Made by a program: the position numbers and the translations under genes. Of a DNA stretch of 28,686 bases, positions 7,502 through 14,816 are shown one piece after another (position 1 is the stretch's first letter; each line of letters opens with the position of its first letter). Source of the DNA: a virus; the IMG/VR virus record IMGVR_UViG_3300006903_000024, positions 1-28,686 of that record, one strand, 5' to 3'. The notes under the pieces were generated by a model that made no database searches, had not been told where the DNA came from, and saw only the letters and a list, made by a program, of their open reading frames with translations.

Positions 7502-7518
7502 CTTGTGGAGGCGACGAG

Positions 7519-9339
7519 ATGCGTAAGCAATTCCGGACCGCGACGATGAGCCACGACGAGCTGCGGTCTGCGCTCTGGAGCGAGCTCGACGAGGAGTACC
7601 CCGGACAGCCGGGCGAGTACGGCTCGTGGTGCGCGCTCATGGACGTCTACGACGGGTTCTGCATCGCCAAGATCGCCGTCAACGGCGTGAAGGCGCTCTA
7701 CAAGGTGCCCTACACGATCGGCCCCGATGACAGCGTCGAACTGGGGGAGCCGGTCAACCTGCTCGAGGCCGACGCCAAGGTCCTGGAGGAGCGGGTCGAG
7801 TTCCGGGCGAGCACGGTGGCCTTCGGGGCGGATGCCCAGGCGCTCCTGACCGAGGTGACGGAGAACAACCCGCTCTTCTCCACCATCAAGAACTCGCCGA
7901 ACACCCACCTCGTCGTCTTCGATCTCACCTCCGTCGGCCGGCCCAGCAAGCACGCGGGCAAGCTGAAGTATCAGCTCGCCACGAAGGGGCTCGAGGCCGC
8001 GCTGCCGACGCTGATCTCGAAGCCGATCCACATCACGACCGACCTGGACGCCCACTTCGAGGCGGGCAAGGCTCCGAAGCCGATCGGGACGTTCCTCGGC
8101 GGCGTGGGGATCCCGAACGACGACGGCACCATGACCCTCCGGGCGATCGGCACGCTCTGGAAGAACGACTTTCCGGACGAGGTCGAGGAGATCCAGAAGA
8201 AGCAGGCCCAACTCGGGGCCAGCTACGAGATCCAGTATCTCGCGGCGAGCGCCGACCGCATCGGGGCCAACGTCATCGAGATCGGCCACTACGAGTTCTC
8301 CGGCGGGGCGATCCTGAAGAAAGCCTCGGCCGCGCACCCCGAGACCCAGTTGCTCGTGGCCTCGGCGGATCCGGATACGACCTTCGACGTGATGGACGAG
8401 GAGGAGGTCTCCCGCCTCCTCGCGTACCTGAAGGGCGCGACCTCATTCAGCACCGCAGACAAGCTGTCCTACCAGCAGCGCGAGAACCTGTCCGACAGCG
8501 ACTTCGCACTCATTCAGACGGTCGACGGCAAGAAGGTGCGTCGATTCCCCATCCAGGACGAAGCCCACCGGAAGAACGCGTGGGCGCGGTTGTCACAGGC
8601 GAAGGGCCTCTCCGAAGCCGAGCGTAGCGAGGTGGCCAACAAGATCATCTCGAAGGCGAAGGCCGCGGGAGACGACTGGGCAAAGGGCTACACGAAGTCC
8701 AACGGCAAGTGGACCCAGACCAAGGAGGGAGGAGCCAGCATGAAATACCCCGGGATCCCCGCAGAGCAGGAGGCCACCGTCGACGGCATCATCGCCGCGC
8801 TTCGAGCCGAGTACACCAAGCAGCTCGATGAGCTGAAGGCGCAGATGGCCGAGGACACCGACCCGCAGAGCAAGAAGAACATGGCCGCGAAGCTGACGGA
8901 GCTGGCGGCGAAGATCGCCGAGCAGGACAAGGCGATCGAGGCGGCCAAGACCAAGGAAGTCGAGGCGGCCAACAAGATCGTCGAGCTGACCGCGTCGGTC
9001 GAGGGCACCAAGGCCGAGCTCACGGTCAAGGCCACGCAGCTCGCCGAGATCGAGACCAAGACCAAGCACGCCGAGACCGTGGCGAGCCTCAAGGCGGACT
9101 ACGGCCTGACCGACGAGCAACTCAAGGAGGAGAAGCGCGCGGCCCTGGTCACCAAGCTGGCCGAGGCCAAGGTCCCGCTGACTTCCGCCGAGTTCAAGGA
9201 GTTGATCTCCGGCGGCAAGGGCGTCGTCCCGCTGATGGCTGGTCAGGGCCAGGGCGAGGACGGGCTGCGCAAGCCCATCGACGAGAAGGCGATCGCGTCG
9301 TCGTTCCCCGCTGCCACCGGCCCCAGGCGGGTGCGGTAG
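7519..9339 (+). CDS. Prohead protease fused to scaffold protein
   Basis: A 606-residue capsid assembly protein. Residues ~10-80 form a small domain often seen at the start of phage capsid-assembly proteins. Residues ~110-280 resemble a herpesvirus/S78-like prohead serine protease: His171 (in SKPIHITTD) or His179 and Ser235 (in LGASYEIQY) are candidate catalytic residues. Residues ~315-390 (LSDSDFALI to NKIISKAKAAG) match the DUF6582-type module found in phage proteases. Residues ~408-606 are Lys/Glu/Ala-rich coiled coil, as in scaffolds. The start has GGAGG 7 bases upstream. Expected role: scaffold shapes the procapsid, the protease then cleaves scaffold and itself so DNA can enter. A strong internal start at 8740 would yield free scaffold. 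The catalytic residues are proposed by eye. Confidence 0.8.
   Translation: MRKQFRTATMSHDELRSALWSELDEEYPGQPGEYGSWCALMDVYDGFCIAKIAVNGVKALYKVPYTIGPDDSVELGEPVNLLEADAKVLEERVEFRASTVAFGADAQALLTEVTENNPLFSTIKNSPNTHLVVFDLTSVGRPSKHAGKLKYQLATKGLEAALPTLISKPIHITTDLDAHFEAGKAPKPIGTFLGGVGIPNDDGTMTLRAIGTLWKNDFPDEVEEIQKKQAQLGASYEIQYLAASADRIGANVIEIGHYEFSGGAILKKASAAHPETQLLVASADPDTTFDVMDEEEVSRLLAYLKGATSFSTADKLSYQQRENLSDSDFALIQTVDGKKVRRFPIQDEAHRKNAWARLSQAKGLSEAERSEVANKIISKAKAAGDDWAKGYTKSNGKWTQTKEGGASMKYPGIPAEQEATVDGIIAALRAEYTKQLDELKAQMAEDTDPQSKKNMAAKLTELAAKIAEQDKAIEAAKTKEVEAANKIVELTASVEGTKAELTVKATQLAEIETKTKHAETVASLKADYGLTDEQLKEEKRAALVTKLAEAKVPLTSAEFKELISGGKGVVPLMAGQGQGEDGLRKPIDEKAIASSFPAATGPRRVR
8740..9339 (+). CDS. 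Nested in-frame scaffold protein (internal start)
   Basis: Within the protease-scaffold gene an ATG at 8740 is in the same frame and has an AAGGAGGGAGGAG ribosome site (8722-8734) 5 bases upstream, stronger than that of the full-length start. The 199-residue product MKYPGIPAEQEATVDGI... contains only the coiled-coil part. Internal, in-frame scaffold translation is known from lambda (C and Nu3), where it supplies scaffold in excess of protease. The placement exactly at the domain boundary supports a real start rather than chance. Confidence 0.68.
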   Translation: MKYPGIPAEQEATVDGIIAALRAEYTKQLDELKAQMAEDTDPQSKKNMAAKLTELAAKIAEQDKAIEAAKTKEVEAANKIVELTASVEGTKAELTVKATQLAEIETKTKHAETVASLKADYGLTDEQLKEEKRAALVTKLAEAKVPLTSAEFKELISGGKGVVPLMAGQGQGEDGLRKPIDEKAIASSFPAATGPRRVR

Positions 9340-9371
9340 TCCACCGACCACGAAAGGAGAGGTGAAGACTC

Positions 9372-9821
9372 ATGGCCCAGACCAAGAAGATCTCCCAGTA
9401 CCCGGCCATCGCCGTGGTCGGTGCGCCGATTCTGGCGTCCTCGGCTTCGAGCATCCTGCAAGGGGTGTTCGTCGGCCTCGATGCCAACGGCAAGATCAAG
9501 CCGGCGGACTATCGGGCTTCGCAGGGTCCGGTGGTGCCTCGCGGCGCGTCGTTGCAGGACGCGCTGATGAAGGATCCGAAGGGTAACACCCTCGATACGG
9601 TCAAGCAGGGATCGTTCACGTTCCTCGGCCGCATCAAGGGCATCACCGATCGCAACGGGGCCGCGCTGACGCCTGGTGCGACCTACTACCTGCACTCGGG
9701 TGGCGGGATCTCGGCGACGAAGCCCGCGTCGGCCACGAGCGACGTCGACATCAAGGTCGGGTATGCCGTCTCGGCCGACGAGCTCGAGATCGACATCGGC
9801 CAGGAGGTCATCCACGCCTAG
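9372..9821 (+). CDS. Probable capsid decoration / head-stabilising protein
   Basis: A 149-residue protein between scaffold and major capsid protein, the standard place for a lambda gpD-like or DUF2190-like decoration protein that binds the expanded shell. It has no signal or membrane segment and reads as mainly beta-structure, with GVFVGLDANGKIKPADY near residues 31-47 and a YYLHSGGGISATKPASATSD loop near 105-124 that resembles the turn in such proteins. The ATG has GGAGAGGTGA 6 bases upstream. Being surface-exposed and fairly Ser/Thr-rich, it is one candidate acceptor for the phage's glycosyltransferases (inference). The assignment relies mostly on position. Confidence 0.6.
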   Translation: MAQTKKISQYPAIAVVGAPILASSASSILQGVFVGLDANGKIKPADYRASQGPVVPRGASLQDALMKDPKGNTLDTVKQGSFTFLGRIKGITDRNGAALTPGATYYLHSGGGISATKPASATSDVDIKVGYAVSADELEIDIGQEVIHA

Positions 9822-9888
9822 TCCGGCGTGACGCTGCCGTGACCGACTACGGATTCTGAGTCCACCACCCAGAGAGGAGAACTGACCT

Positions 9889-10890
9889 ATGTCGCCGCAA
9901 GGCTACAGGACGATGGATGGAATCGATCTGAACGACATCTGGTACGGGGGCGCGGGCATTGCGAATGCCATCGACCTCTACCGGCGGGTCGAGCTACCGC
10001 TGATCAACATGCTGGCGATGCCCTGGCCCGAGCAGATCATGAAGTACGGCATCAGCCAGAAGAACGGCTTCCAGGTCCTCGCGCCGAGCGAGCGGCCGAG
10101 CCGCAAGACCGTCGACGTGGCGACGACCTACCCCACCGTGACCAAGTACGGCTACGGCGTGGGCACGGATCTCGACACGCTGCGCCGGTCGACCGGCCGA
10201 GAAGTGATGATGGACCTGAACCGCCCGATGCAGGAGGACCCGGAAAACGTCCTCATGCAGTTCCTCCAGGTGATGTTGTCCGGCGCGGACGCGCAGAGCA
10301 GCAACTCGCTCTACTCGTTCTACAACGGGCAGTTCGCCTCCGAGGAGAAGATCACCGCGCCGCCCCAGTACCAGCAGAACACGTTCGTGTCCGGGCACTC
10401 GCACTACATCGTGAAGAACGGCTCGCTCGCCTTCACGGACATCACCGACGTGAAGCAGACGATCCGGGAGCACGGGCACAAGGGCAGCATCATGGCGTTC
10501 TGCAACAGCGACACGGTCCAGAAGCTCGAGGATCTCGCGTCGTTCGTGCAGTCCGCCATCGTGCGGTCGCCGCTGACCGACCAGACCGCGGTGGAGGGCT
10601 TCAACGACGTCTTCACCGTGTTCGGGGTGACCTTCCACTCCACCGAGATGATCCCGAACGGCTACATCCTCTTCGTCGAGGGCAGCACCGCCGAGACGGG
10701 GCGGCCGCTGATCTTCTTCGAGCCGGCCAACATGCGCGGCCTGACCCTGCACCCGGGTCCGATGAACGACTACCCCCTGATCGAGTCCTTCTGGGATCGC
10801 TGGATGGGCGTGAAGGTCTTCCAGCGCGGGGCCGGAGCCGTGGTGCAGTTCGGCCTCGGCGCGAGCTACATCACGCCGACCCTGACCTAG
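9889..10890 (+). CDS. Major capsid protein (HK97-fold expected)
   Basis: A 333-residue protein in the canonical slot after protease, scaffold and decoration. Its size and order fit an HK97-fold shell protein. Segments such as QNGFQVLAPSERPSRKTVD in the first third, VKQTIREHGHKGSIMAFCNS in the middle (a spine-helix/P-domain-like helix followed by a strand) and the final MGVKVFQRGAGAVVQFG strand are typical of this fold. There is no N-terminal delta-domain of the HK97 gp5 type, consistent with a separate scaffold. AGAGGAGAA precedes the ATG. A strong hairpin follows the stop. I did not recognise a specific named family. Confidence 0.78.
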   Translation: MSPQGYRTMDGIDLNDIWYGGAGIANAIDLYRRVELPLINMLAMPWPEQIMKYGISQKNGFQVLAPSERPSRKTVDVATTYPTVTKYGYGVGTDLDTLRRSTGREVMMDLNRPMQEDPENVLMQFLQVMLSGADAQSSNSLYSFYNGQFASEEKITAPPQYQQNTFVSGHSHYIVKNGSLAFTDITDVKQTIREHGHKGSIMAFCNSDTVQKLEDLASFVQSAIVRSPLTDQTAVEGFNDVFTVFGVTFHSTEMIPNGYILFVEGSTAETGRPLIFFEPANMRGLTLHPGPMNDYPLIESFWDRWMGVKVFQRGAGAVVQFGLGASYITPTLT

Positions 10891-10903
10891 AGCTGAAGCG
10901 CGC

Positions 10904-10932
10904 GCCCGGCGGCCGATCTCGAGCCGCCGGGC
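10904..10932 (+). terminator. Strong GC hairpin after major capsid gene
   Basis: GCCCGGCGGC (10904-10913) and GCCGCCGGGC (10923-10932) form a perfect 10-bp stem with a 9-base loop, 13 bases after the capsid stop codon. No T-run follows, so it is more likely a partial terminator or a 3' RNA stabiliser that gives the capsid message an advantage over downstream genes. Confidence 0.65.
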
Positions 10933-10965
10933 GGTTGCACCACATCGCACGCACGGGAGGACCAC

Positions 10966-11379
10966 ATGGACACGACGGAACATACGGACGTCATCGATCC
11001 GAAGGAATGGCGCGTCCGGGGCTCGCTCCGGCACGAGGGCCTCACCTATGGCCCCGCCGATCCTCTGCCCCCGCTCACCCTCGCCGAGGCCGAGCGGTAC
11101 GAGAGCCTCGGCAACCTCGTCCGGCTCAACCCGGATGGCTCGGTCCAGACCGTCCCGCGCAAGAACGCCGCGCCGCCGTCGGCGGCCGCCTATCTCTACG
11201 CGCGCGATGAGCAGGTGTTCCGCTCCATCGTCGAGCACCGGCCGAGCAAGCGCGTCGTCCAGGAGATCCTGTCGCTGGCGAAGCAAAACGGACGGTCGTA
11301 CGCGCTCCGCTTCGCCCTCGAGGCCATCCTGCTCTACGCCGGAGTCAAATCGCCGCACGCGGACCTTCAGCGCGAGTAG
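10966..11379 (+). CDS. Hypothetical protein downstream of major capsid
   Basis: A 137-residue cytosolic-type protein with a GGGAGG ribosome site before its ATG. The N-terminal part (WRVRGSLRHEGLTYGPADPLPPLT then EAERYESLGNLVRL) resembles the small beta-hairpin module common in phage proteins, where a 'ygpGd' turn is followed by a helix and 'LG'. The C-terminal half is helical (VFRSIVEHRPSKRVVQEILSLAK). Position between capsid and connector genes suggests a head-completion role, but nothing catalytic is visible and no firm family is recognised. The double glycosyltransferase starts 3 bases after its stop. Confidence 0.65.
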   Translation: MDTTEHTDVIDPKEWRVRGSLRHEGLTYGPADPLPPLTLAEAERYESLGNLVRLNPDGSVQTVPRKNAAPPSAAAYLYARDEQVFRSIVEHRPSKRVVQEILSLAKQNGRSYALRFALEAILLYAGVKSPHADLQRE

Positions 11380-11382
11380 CCC

Positions 11383-13506
11383 ATGCGCTTGCTGATCGTC
11401 TCCGACAGCCCCGCGATCCGCTCTGGCCTCGGCCGGGTGACGCGGGAGCTCGCGCAGCGGTTCGCCGACGACAACTTCGAGGTGGCGGTCGCCGGATGGT
11501 TCGATCTCCACGGCAGCCTCGACGAGGAGTACGACTACGCGGTCTACCCGGCCGTGAAGCCCGCGCCGGAGTCCCTCGCCCGGACCATCGCCCACGTCGA
11601 CCCCCAGGTGATCCTCGCCATCGGGGATCCGTGGGACTTCGCGTGGCTGGCCGATCAGCGTGCGGCCGGCGCGCCCTGGCGGCTCGTCGGGTACCTCAAC
11701 ATCGAAGGTCGTCCGCTGCCGCTGGCGTGCGAGCGGATCCTGGACGCCTTCGACGTGCTCGTGACCACCAGCGAGTTCGGTGCGCAGGCCGTCGGCCGTC
11801 CGAGCGTCCGCGCGGTGCACCACGGCGTCGACATGGCCACCTTCCGGAAGCTGGGGGAGCGGAAGGGGGAGTTCTGTGGCCGGGATCTCGCCCGGACCTT
11901 CCTGGTGATGCTCAACGGCCAGAACACGCCCCGGAAGAACTACCCGACGGCGCTGCGCGGCTTCCGGCTCTTCGCCGAGGGCAAGCCGGACGTCCTGCTC
12001 TACGCCAACACGGCGGTGAGCACCGGGCCGGACGACCAGCCGGGACCGGACCTGCGCCAGACTCTCGTGGGCCTCGGCGTCGACGAGGACGACCGCGTGT
12101 GGTTCAACCCCGACAACCGGGGACCGCTCGCCACGGTGAGCGACGACCACGTCAACAAGATCTACAACATGGCGAGCGTGCTCCTGGTCACCTCCTGGGC
12201 CGAAGGCTTCTGCCTGCCGGTCCTCGAGGCCATGGCCGCCGCCGTCATCCCCGTGGCCCCGGCGGACTACTCGATGCCGGAGTTGCTCGCCGAGGATCGC
12301 GGGATCCTCTACCCCGTCGCCGCCCGGGTCGAGAACACCTTCGGCATGCAGGTGGCCGTGGTCTCGGATTGGGACGTCGCCGAGGCGCTCGAGCGGGCCT
12401 ACCGGGAGTGGAAGGACGATCGGGCGGCCTGGGACCGTCGGCGGGTCCGGTGCACGGCCTACGCCCGGACGAAGAACTGGAACGCGACCTACCAGGGCCT
12501 CAAGGCGGCGATGTCCGCGTGGACGCCGGGTCGGGTCGCGATCGGACGGCCGGTGAGCCCGCAGGCGCGCGCGGCCGCGCGCGCGGCTGCCGCGCGGCAC
12601 CCGGGGGCGCTGGGCGTCCTGAAGCTCGGCGGCCTCGGAGACCTGCTCCAGACCACTCCGGTGATCGCGGCCGCTGCCGCCAAGACCGGCCGGAAGGTGG
12701 TCGTCTTCACGAATCAGCCCGCGCCGGTCTTCGAGGAGAACCCGGCCGTGGCCGAGGTCGTCGCCATCGAGGCCATGCCCCAGCAGGTGGCCCTGGAGAG
12801 CCTCGCGGATGCGTTCGAGGCCTTCTACGACCTCCGGTATGTCTCCTGGGCCTACGGGGCGGAGAAGCCCAGCGCGTTCGCCGAGCGGCATCGGTGGTTC
12901 TACGACCACTGGACCGACTCGAACCCTCGCCTGCACAGCCTCGGGATGCACAGCACCCGGGTGATGCTGACGAGCCTCGATCTCGAGAGCGACTCCATCC
13001 GGCCCATCTACAAGCCGCGCCAGAAGTGCGAGATCCCCGCCGAGCCGTACCTGGCGGCGGCGAGCGGCGTCGGGGTCATGGGGGGGCTGAAGCGGTGGCC
13101 CGCCGAGGCCTGGGCCAAGCTCCTGGCGGGCATCGGGGTGCCGGTCGTGCAGGTCGGCGGCTCGGAAGACGAGCCGCTGCCCGGAGCTGTCGACCGGCGG
13201 GGCGCGAGCCTGCCCCAGACCGCGTGGGTGCTCGAGAACGCCGCCGGCCTCGTCGCGGTCGAGGGCGGGATGGTGCACCTCGCCGCCGCCACCGGGATCC
13301 GCGTGGCCGTGATCTTCGGCCCGACGCCGGTCGAGACCTTCCTCTACCCCGGGCACTGGGCGGCGGTGACCCGACGGTGCACGCCGTGCTGGGGAGCCGA
13401 GCCGAACTGGTCGCAGGCCGTCTGCGCGGTCGCCGAGCCGGTGTGCCGGAACTTCCCCAACCCCGACACGGTCCTCGATCAGGTCAAGGCGTGGCTGCAT
13501 GACTGA
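11383..13506 (+). CDS. Two-domain glycosyltransferase: GT4 fused to GT9 (heptosyltransferase-like)
   Basis: A 707-residue protein with two complete GT-B enzymes. Residues 1-~375 are GT4: SDSPAIRSGLGRVTREL at the N-terminus, HHGVDMATFRKLG, LNGQNTPRKNYPTALRGF, and a full E-x7-E donor motif in AEGFCLPVLEAMAAAV. An Ala/Arg-rich linker at ~390-405 leads to residues ~406-707, which resemble GT9 (ADP-heptose:LPS heptosyltransferase family): GVLKLGGLGDLLQTTPVIAA is the family's opening nucleotide-binding strand, and SLPQTAWVLENAAGLVAVEG plus HLAAATGIRVAVIFGPT is its C-terminal donor region. No membrane segment is present. The stop overlaps the next gene by 8 bases, keeping it in the structural operon. 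The two domains could add successive sugars to one glycan; donor and acceptor are unknown. Confidence 0.85.
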   Translation: MRLLIVSDSPAIRSGLGRVTRELAQRFADDNFEVAVAGWFDLHGSLDEEYDYAVYPAVKPAPESLARTIAHVDPQVILAIGDPWDFAWLADQRAAGAPWRLVGYLNIEGRPLPLACERILDAFDVLVTTSEFGAQAVGRPSVRAVHHGVDMATFRKLGERKGEFCGRDLARTFLVMLNGQNTPRKNYPTALRGFRLFAEGKPDVLLYANTAVSTGPDDQPGPDLRQTLVGLGVDEDDRVWFNPDNRGPLATVSDDHVNKIYNMASVLLVTSWAEGFCLPVLEAMAAAVIPVAPADYSMPELLAEDRGILYPVAARVENTFGMQVAVVSDWDVAEALERAYREWKDDRAAWDRRRVRCTAYARTKNWNATYQGLKAAMSAWTPGRVAIGRPVSPQARAAARAAAARHPGALGVLKLGGLGDLLQTTPVIAAAAAKTGRKVVVFTNQPAPVFEENPAVAEVVAIEAMPQQVALESLADAFEAFYDLRYVSWAYGAEKPSAFAERHRWFYDHWTDSNPRLHSLGMHSTRVMLTSLDLESDSIRPIYKPRQKCEIPAEPYLAAASGVGVMGGLKRWPAEAWAKLLAGIGVPVVQVGGSEDEPLPGAVDRRGASLPQTAWVLENAAGLVAVEGGMVHLAAATGIRVAVIFGPTPVETFLYPGHWAAVTRRCTPCWGAEPNWSQAVCAVAEPVCRNFPNPDTVLDQVKAWLHD

Positions 13507-13978
13507 CCTGGGCGAGCTCGAGCCCTTCCTGAACGTCGAGCTGGGGGGCGGCGTCGACGGCGACTCCCAGCCGGTCGGGACGCTCGATCGGATCAACCTG
13601 CTCAAGGCCGGGGTCGCGGCCTTCAACGCCGAGGCCCCGCAGCCGTTCACGCTGACCGGGGTGAAGCTCGACCGGGACGCCAACGAGATCGAGAAGCGGC
13701 TGGTCGTGCTCTTCTCCGCGTGGGCATGGGTCCGCGGGCGCGCGCTCGACACCTCCACGCAGGCCATCGTGCATTCCAACGTGGCCGGCCGGACCGATCT
13801 CAGCGGCATGGAACTCGGGCTCTCGAAGCGGACGAAAGAATGGCGCGCGGACATCGACAACCTGCTCCCGCGCCTGACGCAGCCGGCAGTCATGGCGGAT
13901 GTGCACGCGGAGGAGCTCGGCGAGACCAAGGACCTCGCGGTCGCCTTGCCGACTTCGCTCTACCCCTGGATCTGGTAA
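13499..13978 (+). CDS. Putative head-tail connector / neck protein
   Basis: A 159-residue protein overlapping the GT4-GT9 gene by 8 bases (ATGACTGA). It lies where the adaptor that docks on the portal is usually found. The reading shows a helical hairpin (INLLKAGVAAFNAEAPQPF), a beta segment (LVVLFSAWAWVRGRALDTST) and a C-terminal helix plus DVHAEELGETKDLAVALPT. No motif allows a firm family call, so the role is from gene order alone. No signal peptide or membrane helix. Confidence 0.55.
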   Translation: MTDLGELEPFLNVELGGGVDGDSQPVGTLDRINLLKAGVAAFNAEAPQPFTLTGVKLDRDANEIEKRLVVLFSAWAWVRGRALDTSTQAIVHSNVAGRTDLSGMELGLSKRTKEWRADIDNLLPRLTQPAVMADVHAEELGETKDLAVALPTSLYPWIW

Positions 13979-13991
13979 GGAGGAACCCTGC

Positions 13992-14492
13992 ATGGCGACC
14001 AAGACGAGGAAGCGGAGTGGCCCGGTGTTCGAGTCGGTGCGGGTACGCGGGTTCTGCCGCGTCCAGGCGGGCACGCGCGATCGCCGCACCGGCCGACTGC
14101 GGATCGTCGGCGATTCGGGCTGGATCAAGAACACGATCACCAACGACGGCCGCAACAGCTACATCGCGGCGACCGTCGGCGCGGTGGCCGGCTCGAAGGT
14201 GGTCAGCCACCTCCAGCTCGCCACCCAGTCCACGGCGGTCGACGCGACCCAGACCTCGCTGACCGGGGAAACCCGCGTCCGCAAGGCCCTGACCGCGTCG
14301 ACCCTGGCCACCGGCACCCTGCGGATGACCGCTTCCTGGTCGTCCTCGGACAACACGGCGGCCATCACCATCGGCTCCATCGGCGTCTATAACACCTCGT
14401 CCGGCGGCACGCTCGGGTCGGGGCAGACGTTCACCACGAGCCAGTGGAACTCGAACCAGGACCTCAGCGCGACATACGAATGGCGTTTCTAG
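13992..14492 (+). CDS. Ser/Thr-rich virion (tail-fibre-like) protein
   Basis: A 166-residue protein. The ATG at 13992 is chosen because AAGGAGG lies at 13977-13983; an upstream in-frame start at 13899 would lie inside the previous gene. After a basic first 20 residues it is mostly beta-strand and very rich in Ser and Thr (roughly a third of residues from 55 on). The pattern GWIKNTITNDGRNSYIAA, LTGETRVRKALT, TIGSIGVYNTSSGGTLGSG and a final YEWRF resembles small phage tail/tail-tip proteins whose subunits end in an aromatic strand. Its location straight after the GT4-GT9 gene and its composition make it a candidate glycan acceptor (inference). Confidence 0.55.
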   Translation: MATKTRKRSGPVFESVRVRGFCRVQAGTRDRRTGRLRIVGDSGWIKNTITNDGRNSYIAATVGAVAGSKVVSHLQLATQSTAVDATQTSLTGETRVRKALTASTLATGTLRMTASWSSSDNTAAITIGSIGVYNTSSGGTLGSGQTFTTSQWNSNQDLSATYEWRF

Positions 14493-14566
14493 GCGCACTC
14501 GGGGCATGGTTGCGGATTCTTCGTAACCTGCCCCGGGTCGTCGGGCTGCTGTTCAAAAGGAGGTAG
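14480..14566 (+). CDS. Cationic amphipathic micro-ORF (28 residues)
   Basis: ATG at 14480 overlaps the end of the preceding gene by 13 bases, and the TAG (14564-14566) sits inside the very strong AAAAGGAGGT ribosome site of the next gene. The 28-residue product starts MAFLGALGAWLRILRNLP and ends LLFKRR: a hydrophobic helix with about six basic residues, four of them in the second half and three at the very end. No ribosome site of its own is visible, so it would rely on translational coupling. It could be a membrane-active peptide related to lysis, or simply a chance frame. Confidence 0.35.
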   Translation: MAFLGALGAWLRILRNLPRVVGLLFKRR

Positions 14567-14568
14567 CG

Positions 14569-14814
14569 ATGCTTCAGATTCCTCCGGCGGTTGCTCCGTT
14601 GGTCTGGTGTCTTGGCTTCGTGTTGGTGGTGGCGGCGGTCTACGCGCTCATCACGTGGCTCGAGATCACGCTCCATCCCAAGCTGGTGCAGATCATGATC
14701 TTCCTGGTCTGTCTCATCGTGGCGGTGGTGCTGCTGCTCTGGCTCCTCGGGTTTCTCGGGATCATGAAGCCGCTGGCCCACGGATTCCTCGGGCTCGGGC
14801 CGGTCCTGGGCTAG
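14569..14814 (+). CDS. Small two-helix membrane protein (holin candidate)
   Basis: An 81-residue protein with two predicted membrane helices: about residues 11-31 (LVWCLGFVLVVAAVYALIT) and 40-64 (VQIMIFLVCLIVAVVLLLW). There are few charged residues and a short loop ITLHPK between them. AAAAGGAGGT, a near-perfect Shine-Dalgarno site at 14555-14564, precedes the ATG, suggesting high expression. Size and topology match class II holins, which open the membrane for endolysin, but no endolysin gene is in the window and the position inside the head-neck region is atypical. Other small virion or superinfection-exclusion membrane proteins remain possible. Confidence 0.6.
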   Translation: MLQIPPAVAPLVWCLGFVLVVAAVYALITWLEITLHPKLVQIMIFLVCLIVAVVLLLWLLGFLGIMKPLAHGFLGLGPVLG

Positions 14815-14816
14815 TG

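Noticed and set aside
9828-9853. Possible promoter before the capsid gene (GTGACG ... TACGGA)
   Set aside because: The spacing is only 14 bases and the match is weak, although CTACGG also occurs at the better promoter near 7187.
11496-13502. 668-codon + strand frame
   Set aside because: It overlaps the GT4-GT9 gene in another frame and reads as Arg/Pro/Gly-rich sequence without motifs.
9994-13929. 1,311-codon open frame on the minus strand
   Set aside because: It lies opposite the capsid, GT4-GT9 and connector genes, which have clear protein motifs. Its product is Arg/Gly/Val/Leu-rich low-complexity sequence, typical of antisense frames in high-GC DNA.
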